Both the position numbers and the translations under genes were made by a program. The notes beneath the pieces were generated by a model. That model was not told the DNA's origin, ran no database searches, and saw nothing but the letters and a program-made list of their open reading frames with translations. Source: Gemmatimonadota bacterium (lineage in GTDB: Bacteria > Gemmatimonadota > Gemmatimonadetes > Gemmatimonadales > Gemmatimonadaceae). From it: a stretch of DNA of 6,275 nt. Positions 1 to 4,691 of the stretch are shown one piece after another. The stretch is from contig JAQBPZ010000345.1 in NCBI GenBank assembly GCA_028287225.1, positions 1 to 6,275 on the forward strand, in the 5' to 3' direction. The stretch's first letter is position 1. The number at the start of each line of letters is the position of its first letter.

Positions 1-40
1 CCGACACTCGGTCGCTGCACTCCCTCCTGCGGAATGACAG
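1..40. repeat. Possible end of a dispersed intergenic repeat
   Basis: This non-coding stretch lies beyond the 3' end of the propeller gene. Read on the minus strand it runs from a GTCATTCC-type motif into GCAGGAGGGAGTGCAGCG. That resembles the family of dispersed repeats with a GTCAT(T/C)C core followed by GAGCGNAGCGA-like words found in many environmental genomes. The assignment is from memory of that style and only one copy is visible, cut by the window edge. It could be ordinary intergenic DNA. Confidence 0.3.
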
Positions 41-61
41 CCGCCCGGGACGCCCCTCGAC

Positions 62-82
62 TTACTCGTTACTCGTTACTCG
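62..82. repeat. 7-bp tandem repeat, three units
   Basis: Three perfect head-to-tail copies of TTACTCG are followed by a T-rich tract (83-100) that contains further TCG words. It lies 20 bp past the stop codon of the minus-strand propeller gene. On that gene's sense strand the tract reads as A-rich, so it does not make a normal intrinsic terminator for it. No function is evident. The array could vary in copy number by slippage. Confidence 0.75.
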
Positions 83-101
83 TTTTTCTTTCCTCGTTTT
101 C

Positions 102-3100
102 TTACGTGATCAGCTTCACCTTCTTCACCGTGACCGTCACGCCGGCCACGCCGCCCTCGGTGAGGAGCTTGTTGAAGGCCGGCACGTCCTCGCGGACCAC
201 CGCGTCCACCTGCGCGCGCAGCGCGGCCCACTGTCCCTCCAGCTCCGCGAGGCGCTCGCGGACGGGGCGGCTCACCACGTCGCTCGCCTCCACGTTGCCG
301 AGCAGGAAGGCGTACTGCGCGTTGATGCCGTTGCGGTAGTTGATCACGTCCTGGCCGTTCGCGGCCTTGGTGCTGAGCTGCGGCTCCAGCCGGTCCACCT
401 TCGTCGTGATGTCCTTGCCCCGCGTGGCGATCGTCGCGGCGGCCGGCGAGTCCTTGGCCCGGTCGGCGAAGCGCGTGACCTGGTCCTTCACGTCGCGGAG
501 CTGGAGCAGGGCATCGTGGATCTCGCCGATGCGGGTGTTGATCGCGCGCGCCAGCGAATCGCGCGTCGCCACTTCCGACGGCGAGGTGGTGATGCGCGGA
601 TCCTGCCGCACCTCGAAGGGCACGGTGCGCACGGTGCTGCCCACCGTGAGGCGCGCCTGGTAGCGGCCCGGCGCGACGCGGTAGCCGTTCGCCGGCCCGC
701 CCCAGATCGTGATGTTGCCGGGCAGGGGCGTGGGCGGCTCGGCACGCAGGTCCCACTGGAAGGCGTTCAGGCCGACCGCCGGCTTGAGCGGGGTCACACC
801 GCGCGCGGGTGCCGGAGCACCGGGGGCGGCCCTGGTGTAGGTGCGCAGCACGCGGCCGCCTGCGTCGAGCATCTCGAGCCGCATCGCCTGCGCGGAGTCC
901 GGCACCGCGCGCAGCGAGTAGTAGATGGTGGCGCCGGCGGGGGCGTTGCGGCCCGCCGTCGTCGTGGCCGGCGAGCTGCCGCCGGCGAGCAGCGCGGGGC
1001 GCGGGGCGAAGAGGTGAACGTCCTCGCGCGAGATCGCGTCGCTCATCTGCCGCACCGGCGTGAGGTCGTCCAGCGCCCAGAACGCGCGTCCCTCGGTCGC
1101 GGCGTACAGGTCGCCATGCCGCACCTCGAGATCGGCGATCGGCACCACGGGCAGGTTGCGCGAGAACGGCTGCCAGTTGGCGCCGCCGTCATACGACAGG
1201 TACACCCCGGTCTCCGTGCCGGCATACAGCAGCCCTCGGCGCTCGGGATCCTCGCGCACCACGCGCACCGGCTCGCCCGCGCGCAGTCCGGTCACGATGC
1301 GCGTCCAGCTGCGCCCGTAGTCCACGGACTTGAACGCATAGGGCGCGTAGTCGCCGTGGCGGTCCATGCGGAAGGCGAGATACACCGTGGCCGGATCGTG
1401 CGGCGACACGGCGACGGTGTTCGCGAGCCCCACCGGGAGGCCGGCGGGCGTCACGTTCGTCCACGTCGCGCCGCCGTCGCGCGTCACCTGCACGAGGCCG
1501 TCGTCCGTGCCCGCGTACAGCACCTTGGCGTCGTGCGGCGACTCGGCGATGCTCACGATGGCGCCGTACACCTCGCCCCCCGCGCCCTCGTTGGTGATCG
1601 GCGTGCCGCCCAGGCCCTGCGTCGACTTGTCGTTGCGCGTGAGGTCGGGCGAGATCGTGGTGAAGGTGCGGCCGCGGTCCGTCGTGCGGAACAGGACGTT
1701 GCCGCCGTGATAGATGACGTTCGGATCGTGCTGCGACACCACCGCGGGCGCGGTCCAGTTGAAGCGGTAGCGCGTCTTGTCCGTGGGCTCGGTGAGCCCC
1801 AGCTCGGGCCAGGGCATCACGCTCCGCTGGAGCCCGGTCTGCATGTCCATCTCCTCGAAGATGCCGACGTAGCAGCCGCCGTACACGTAGCGCGGGTTGC
1901 GCCGGTCCACGGCGATGTTCGCGCTCTCGCAGCCCGGCCCGCTCTCCCAGTCGCGCTCGCCGATGGTGGCGCCATCGGTGCGCGACTTGATGATCACCGA
2001 CGTGTTGTCCTGCTGGCCGCTGTACAGGCGCCAGGGGTACACGTCGTCCACCAGCACGTGATAGAACTGCGCGGTGGGCTGGTTGTCCTGGGTGCTCCAG
2101 CTCCGCCCGGCGTCCATGGTGACCGAGACGCCGCCGTCGTTGGCGTTGACCATGTAGCGGCTGTCCTTCGGGTTGATCCAGAGCTGGTGGTTGTCGCCGT
2201 GCGTGGCCGAGAGCTCCGTGAACCGCGCTCCTCCATCAATGGACTTCATCACCGGCGCGTTCATGACGTACACGACGTCGGCGTTCGCGGGATCGGCGGT
2301 GACGTTCATGTAGTACCACGAGCGCGTCTGGATCAGGCGGTCCTCGCTCAGCAGGCGCCAGGTCTTTCCGGCGTCGTCGGAGCGGAACAGCCCTCCCTTC
2401 TCCGCCTCGATGATCGCGTACACGCGGTCCGGGCTGGCCGGCGACACCGCCACGCCGATCTTGCCCATCAGCTTCGGCAGCCCCTCGGCAAGCCGGGTCC
2501 AGGAATCGCCGCCGTCGGTGGACTTCCAGATCCCGCTGCCCGCGCCGCCGCTGCGCACCTGCCAGGGCAGGCGCTGGTGATCCCAGAACGCGGCGTACAG
2601 GATGCGCGGGTTGGTGGGATCCATGGAGAGGTCGCTCGCGCCGCTCGTCCCGTTCTGCCCCTTCAGCACCTGCGTCCACGACTTTCCGCCATCGGTGCTG
2701 CGGTAGATGCCGCGCTCCGCGGTCGCCTTCCACCGGTCGCCCTGCGCGGCGACGTACACGATGTCGGGGTTGGACGGGTGCACGCGCACCTGCGCGATCT
2801 GTCTGGTGTCAGAGAGCCCAATGCGTGTCCAAGTGCGCCCCGCATCCGTGCTCCGGTACATTCCGTCGCCGTACGACGACGACTGCCCGCGCACCGCGTG
2901 CTCACCCGAGCCCACGTAGACGATGTTGGGGTCCGACTCCGCGACGGCGATGGCGCCGATGGAGCCGGTGCGGAAGAAGCCATCGGAGATGTTCTTCCAC
3001 GTGTGGCCGGCGTTCTCGGTCTTCCAGACTCCGCCGCCGGTGTAGCCCGCGTAGTACACGTGGGGCTGGCTGGTGACCCCGGCGGCCGCGACGGCGCGGC

Positions 3101-3236
3101 CGCCGCGGAACGGCCCGATGTTGCGCCACTGCATGGCGCGGAACACGGTGCTGTCATAGGGCGCCGGCCGCTCCTGTGCGGCGAGCGTGGGAGGCAGGAG
3201 GAACAGGACAGCGGCAACGGCGTGATGTAGGCGCAC
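102..3236 (-). CDS. Secreted BNR/VPS10-type (sortilin-like) beta-propeller repeat protein
   Basis: This is a 1044-aa exported protein of the family usually labelled VPS10-domain, WD40/YVTN/BNR-like or, loosely, glycosyl hydrolase. The GTG start gives a signal peptide: MRLHH, a hydrophobic core at residues 6-14, then PPTLAA before Gln21. Asp-box blades of the form S-x-D-x-G-x-[TS]-W/F run from about residue 70 to 690. Clear ones are at 129-136, 179-187, 239-246, 286-293, 332-339, 374-380, 518-525, 585-592, 637-644 and 681-688. THGDNHQLWINP (344-355) is a block typical of the family. Cys436 and Cys455 are the only cysteines seen in the mature part and could form a disulfide. After a proline/alanine linker (about 745-770) comes a beta-rich domain (770-877), then a helical, coiled-coil-like C-terminus (885-1025). 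Asp boxes are structural, so no enzymatic activity can be claimed. The family is common in Gemmatimonadota and Acidobacteriota, and the substrate is unknown. An in-frame ATG at 3314 would add 26 residues, but it lies at the repeat border and has a poorer ribosome site. Confidence 0.9.
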   Translation of the reverse strand: MRLHHAVAAVLFLLPPTLAAQERPAPYDSTVFRAMQWRNIGPFRGGRAVAAAGVTSQPHVYYAGYTGGGVWKTENAGHTWKNISDGFFRTGSIGAIAVAESDPNIVYVGSGEHAVRGQSSSYGDGMYRSTDAGRTWTRIGLSDTRQIAQVRVHPSNPDIVYVAAQGDRWKATAERGIYRSTDGGKSWTQVLKGQNGTSGASDLSMDPTNPRILYAAFWDHQRLPWQVRSGGAGSGIWKSTDGGDSWTRLAEGLPKLMGKIGVAVSPASPDRVYAIIEAEKGGLFRSDDAGKTWRLLSEDRLIQTRSWYYMNVTADPANADVVYVMNAPVMKSIDGGARFTELSATHGDNHQLWINPKDSRYMVNANDGGVSVTMDAGRSWSTQDNQPTAQFYHVLVDDVYPWRLYSGQQDNTSVIIKSRTDGATIGERDWESGPGCESANIAVDRRNPRYVYGGCYVGIFEEMDMQTGLQRSVMPWPELGLTEPTDKTRYRFNWTAPAVVSQHDPNVIYHGGNVLFRTTDRGRTFTTISPDLTRNDKSTQGLGGTPITNEGAGGEVYGAIVSIAESPHDAKVLYAGTDDGLVQVTRDGGATWTNVTPAGLPVGLANTVAVSPHDPATVYLAFRMDRHGDYAPYAFKSVDYGRSWTRIVTGLRAGEPVRVVREDPERRGLLYAGTETGVYLSYDGGANWQPFSRNLPVVPIADLEVRHGDLYAATEGRAFWALDDLTPVRQMSDAISREDVHLFAPRPALLAGGSSPATTTAGRNAPAGATIYYSLRAVPDSAQAMRLEMLDAGGRVLRTYTRAAPGAPAPARGVTPLKPAVGLNAFQWDLRAEPPTPLPGNITIWGGPANGYRVAPGRYQARLTVGSTVRTVPFEVRQDPRITTSPSEVATRDSLARAINTRIGEIHDALLQLRDVKDQVTRFADRAKDSPAAATIATRGKDITTKVDRLEPQLSTKAANGQDVINYRNGINAQYAFLLGNVEASDVVSRPVRERLAELEGQWAALRAQVDAVVREDVPAFNKLLTEGGVAGVTVTVKKVKLIT

Positions 3237-3241
3237 CAGGG

Positions 3242-3245
3242 CTCC
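3242..3245 (-). promoter_or_regulatory. Ribosome binding site deciding the GTG start of the propeller gene
   Basis: On the minus strand GGAG lies five bases before the GTG at 3236-3234. This spacing fits translation start there, and the product begins with a compact signal peptide. The upstream ATG (3314-3312) has only an AGG nine bases before it, and starting there would put a long Arg/Pro-rich stretch before the signal sequence. I saw no convincing -10/-35 pair in 3246-3310. TTGAGA at 3278-3273 has no matching -10 at the right distance. Confidence 0.6.
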
Positions 3246-3316
3246 AGCGGGTGGTAGGGTTGACCGACTGCCTCTCAAGATGGGTGGTCGGCGGTCGCTC
3301 CGGAACGGCCTCATCG

Positions 3317-3350
3317 TGAACTGCCTGACCTGAACTGCCCGACCCGCACT
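3317..3350 (-). repeat. Degenerate short tandem units at the left end of E1
   Basis: The word TGAACTGCC occurs at 3317-3325 and again at 3331-3339, a 14-bp period. On the minus strand these read GGCAGTTCA and resemble the AGCAGTTGACGTTGA units at the right end of E1. This gives the element related short repeats at both ends in inverted orientation. The similarity is partial, so common origin is an inference. Confidence 0.5.
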
Positions 3351-3380
3351 GCTGCAACGCAGAGGGCGCCGAGGGGAACG

Positions 3381-3447
3381 GCGAGGACGCAGAGGACTGC
3401 AACAACCTGAAGCAGTCCTCCGTGCCCTCTGTGTCCTCTGTGGTAAA
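3381..3447 (+). repeat. Left copy of the 67-bp perfect inverted repeat flanking the HAD gene
   Basis: This part of E1 (end of arm A, spacer AACAACCTGAA, arm B') is an exact reverse complement of 4534-4600 in E2. Extending outward, about 95 of 100 positions match (3351-3450 against 4531-4629). The two copies lie about 1.1 kb apart with the whole HAD gene between them. Confidence 0.9.
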
Positions 3448-3499
3448 GCGCTCTTGCAACGGCATTTAACCACAGAGGGCACAGAGGGCACGGAGGAGT
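3412..3499. repeat. Inner hairpin B'/B of E1
   Basis: Arms 3412-3447 and 3465-3499 pair over about 35 bases with only a few mismatches and one extra A, around a 17-nt loop (3448-3464). The plus-strand B arm starts TTTAACCACAGAGGGCACAG, a motif I recall from intergenic repeats of many environmental bacteria. No run of T follows either side, so it is not an obvious terminator. Confidence 0.88.
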
Positions 3500-3565
3500 G
3501 TTGGAGGTGCGCCGGAGCGGCAGTCCTCTGCGCCCTCGCCGTTCCCTCAGCGCCCTCTGCGTTGA

Positions 3566-3595
3566 AGCAGTTGACGTTGAAGCAGTTGACGTCGA
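3566..3595 (+). repeat. 15-bp minisatellite of E1, two units
   Basis: Two head-to-tail units are present: AGCAGTTGACGTTGA, then AGCAGTTGACGTCGA. A partial unit, CGTTGA, precedes them at the end of arm A'. Both units carry TTGACG, whereas all four E2 units carry TTGGCG. The last unit in both arrays ends CGTCGA. Confidence 0.9.
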
Positions 3596-3604
3596 ATCAA
3601 CTGC
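3582..3604. repeat. Small perfect inverted repeat ahead of the HAD gene
   Basis: GCAGTTGA (3582-3589) and TCAACTGC (3597-3604) are perfect inverted copies around a 7-base loop. The sequence overlaps the last minisatellite unit and abuts the candidate -10 box of the HAD gene. It could be an operator, a small hairpin or simply an inverted leftover of the repeat unit. Nothing in the window decides between these. Confidence 0.5.
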
Positions 3605-3610
3605 TATCTT
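3586..3610 (+). promoter_or_regulatory. Weak candidate promoter for a leaderless HAD transcript
   Basis: TATCTT (3605-3610) resembles a -10 box and lies seven bases before the A of the ATG at 3618, which would give a leaderless message. No Shine-Dalgarno sequence precedes that ATG, which fits. A good -35 word, TTGACG, is at 3586-3591, but only 13 bases separate it from the -10. That is too short for a standard sigma-70 promoter, so the pair is doubtful. Confidence 0.25.
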
Positions 3611-3617
3611 TGCATGC

Positions 3618-4412
3618 ATGATTCGACTCGTGTGCATCGACGTGGACGGGACGCTCGTGGGGAAGTCGGGGATGGTGGCGCCGGAGAGCTGGGAGGCGGC
3701 GGCGCGGGCGCGGGCGGCGGGGATCCGGCTCGCGATCTGTTCGGGCCGGCCCGCCTTCGGGCGCGCGCGCGGCTTCGCGGACCGGCTCGACGCCAATGGC
3801 TGGCACATCTTCCAGAACGGCAGCAGCGTGGTGCACCTCCCGGACGGCGAGACGCGGTCGCGGCCGCTCCCCGAGGAATCGGTGCTCGCCTTGATCGGCC
3901 GCTCGCGCGCCACCGGGCGGATCCTGGAGCTCTACACCGACACCGACTACTTCGTGGAGAGCTCGGCACCCCGCGCGCGGCAGCATGCGGCGCTGCTGGG
4001 CGTGGCCTGGGCGCCGCGCGATCTGGACCGCCGCTCCGGCACCATCGTCCGCGCGCAGTGGATCGTGTCCCACGACGAGGTGGAGCGCGTGCTGGCCGAG
4101 CCGCACGACGGCCTCACCCTCGCCGCGTCGCTCTCGCCCGTGATGCCCGACGCCACCTTCATCAACGCGACGCCGGTCGGCGTGGACAAGGGCGACGCCC
4201 TGCGCCGGGTGGCGGCCGAGTACGGCATGCCGCTGTCGGAGGTGATGATGGTGGGAGACAGCGACAACGACATCAGCGCGCTGAAGGTCGCCGGCCACCC
4301 GGTCGCGATGGGGAACGCCGAGGAATCGGTGAAGGCCGTGGCAGCGCGGACCGTCGGCGACGTGGAGCGCGGCGGGCTCGCCGAGGCGCTCGAGCTGGCG
4401 ATGCTCAGCTAG
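3618..4412 (+). CDS. Cof-type HAD-superfamily (subclass IIB) phosphatase
   Basis: This is a 264-aa cytosolic hydrolase, a normal length for the Cof/YidA group of HAD enzymes, which are Mg-dependent phosphatases of small phosphorylated metabolites such as sugar phosphates. All four HAD motifs are present. Motif I is DVDGT, with nucleophile Asp8 and acid/base Asp10. Motif II is ICSGRP with Ser42. Motif III is Lys191 in GVDKGDALR. Motif IV is GDSDND (213-218). The C2-type cap lies between motifs II and III (about 70-185). The end, PVAMGNAEESVKA followed by a Gly-Gly near residue 253, is typical of the Cof group. The ATG at 3618 puts motif I where it belongs; the frame is open upstream to a GTG at 3498, but those 40 residues are translated repeat. 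The gene stands alone, flanked by E1 and E2, and the stop codon directly abuts E2. The substrate cannot be told from sequence, and there is no visible link to its neighbours. Confidence 0.92.
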   Translation: MIRLVCIDVDGTLVGKSGMVAPESWEAAARARAAGIRLAICSGRPAFGRARGFADRLDANGWHIFQNGSSVVHLPDGETRSRPLPEESVLALIGRSRATGRILELYTDTDYFVESSAPRARQHAALLGVAWAPRDLDRRSGTIVRAQWIVSHDEVERVLAEPHDGLTLAASLSPVMPDATFINATPVGVDKGDALRRVAAEYGMPLSEVMMVGDSDNDISALKVAGHPVAMGNAEESVKAVAARTVGDVERGGLAEALELAMLS

Positions 4413-4474
4413 GTCAACCGCTGCAACGCAGAGGGCGCCGAGGGGAACAGCGAGGACGCAGAGGAACTGCCGCT

Positions 4475-4564
4475 CAAAAATCCCCCTCTGCGTCCTCCGT
4501 GTCCTCTGTGGTCAAACGCTGTTGCAGAGGCGTTTTACCACAGAGGACACAGAGGGCACGGAGG
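4475..4564 (-). terminator. Candidate intrinsic terminator of the quinoprotein gene, formed by E2
   Basis: Read on the minus strand, after the quinoprotein stop the B/B' hairpin (4564 to 4485) is followed by GGGGATTTTTGAG, giving five U residues at 4480-4476 in the RNA. A stem of about 34 pairs with mismatches is longer than usual, and the U tract begins four bases after it, so this is suggestive rather than strong. The same hairpin read from the HAD side has no U tract. Confidence 0.35.
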
Positions 4565-4600
4565 ACTGCTTCAGGTTGTTGCAGTCCTCTGCGTCCTCGC
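4534..4600 (-). repeat. Right copy of the 67-bp perfect inverted repeat flanking the HAD gene
   Basis: This is the exact reverse complement of 3381-3447. It covers arm B, spacer TTCAGGTTGTT and the start of arm A' of E2. Together the copies bracket a segment of about 1.09 kb holding the complete HAD gene. Confidence 0.9.
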
Positions 4601-4626
4601 TGTTCCCCCTGCGCCCTCTGCGTTGC

Positions 4627-4686
4627 AGCAGTTGGCGTTGTAGCAGTTGGCGTTGTAGCAGTTGGCGTTGCAGCAGTTGGCGTCGA
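4627..4686 (+). repeat. 15-bp minisatellite of E2, four units
   Basis: Four units are at 4627-4641, 4642-4656, 4657-4671 and 4672-4686. Units 1 and 2 are identical (AGCAGTTGGCGTTGT), unit 3 ends in C, and unit 4 ends CGTCGA. The array ends five bases before the quinoprotein stop codon. All units share TTGGCG, against TTGACG in E1, which points to within-array homogenisation. The 15-bp period gives five-residue repeats in any reading frame, so translated frames here are artefacts. Confidence 0.95.
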
Positions 4687-4691
4687 AGAGA

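Larger units (their letters stand above)
3351..3568. repeat. Outer inverted-repeat stem A/A' of E1
   Basis: Arm 3351-3400 and arm 3520-3568 are reverse complements over about 50 bases, with three substitutions and one single-base indel by hand alignment. They enclose the inner B'/B hairpin. Base G3380 pairs with C3540; the matching pair in E2 is A4449 with T4601, a compensated difference. Confidence 0.9.
3310..3596. repeat. Composite nested-palindrome repeat element E1
   Basis: This element occupies most of the gap between the divergent propeller and HAD genes. Its order is: degenerate GCAGTT-type units in inverted orientation (about 3317-3350), arm A (3351-3400), spacer AACAACCTGAA, arm B' (3412-3447), a 17-nt loop, arm B (3465-3499), a second spacer, arm A' (3520-3568), then a 15-bp minisatellite to 3595. 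A pairs with A' and B with B', so either strand can fold into a long hairpin with a nested hairpin. The A and B arms are purine-rich on the plus strand; B' and A' are pyrimidine-rich. B contains a 9-bp sub-period of CACAGAGGG type. A second copy of the same plan (E2) follows the HAD gene. No protein is encoded; open frames through it are artefacts of the 3n repeat period. Confidence 0.9.
4413..4687. repeat. Composite nested-palindrome repeat element E2
   Basis: This second copy of the E1 plan fills the convergent gap from the base after the HAD stop codon to four bases before the quinoprotein stop. Its order is: a short GGTCAACCGC unit (inverted AGCGGTTGACC), arm A (4420-4470), a spacer with AAAAA, arm B' (4485-4518), a 12-nt loop, arm B (4531-4564), spacer TTCAGGTTGTT, arm A' (4581-4629), and a 15-bp minisatellite (4627-4686). 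Arm A matches E1 arm A directly at about 49 of 51 positions. Its right half instead matches the E1 left half in inverted orientation, shown by the shared spacer. B' and B pair at 29 of 34 positions. No gene is present in this stretch. Confidence 0.9.

Noticed and set aside
516..3230. 904-codon open frame on the plus strand opposite the propeller gene
   Set aside because: It is antisense to a protein with clear Asp-box repeats. Its translation is rich in Arg, Ala, Val and His with no recognisable domain, as expected for a shadow frame in GC-rich DNA.
102..3236. Calling the propeller protein a glycosyl hydrolase or sialidase
   Set aside because: Asp boxes occur in sialidases but are structural. 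I see no sialidase Arg triad or other catalytic signature, so only the fold family is claimed.
3237..3491. Longer propeller protein starting at 3491 or 3314
   Set aside because: The extra residues are mostly translated repeat element or its border. The GTG at 3236 has GGAG five bases upstream and gives a clean signal peptide. The 3314 ATG remains a minor alternative.
3498..3617. HAD protein starting at GTG 3498
   Set aside because: The added 40 residues come from E1 and its 15-bp units. The GGAGGA sits directly against the GTG with no spacing, and the HAD fold begins at the 3618 ATG.
3351..4687. CRISPR array or other spacer-based system
   Set aside because: Repeat units are nested palindromes and gapless 15-bp tandems. 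There are no regularly spaced unique spacers and no cas gene.
3310..4687. Insertion sequence or composite transposon
   Set aside because: No transposase, integrase or recombinase reading frame lies between or beside the repeats, and I could not see a target-site duplication. The only gene inside is a phosphatase.
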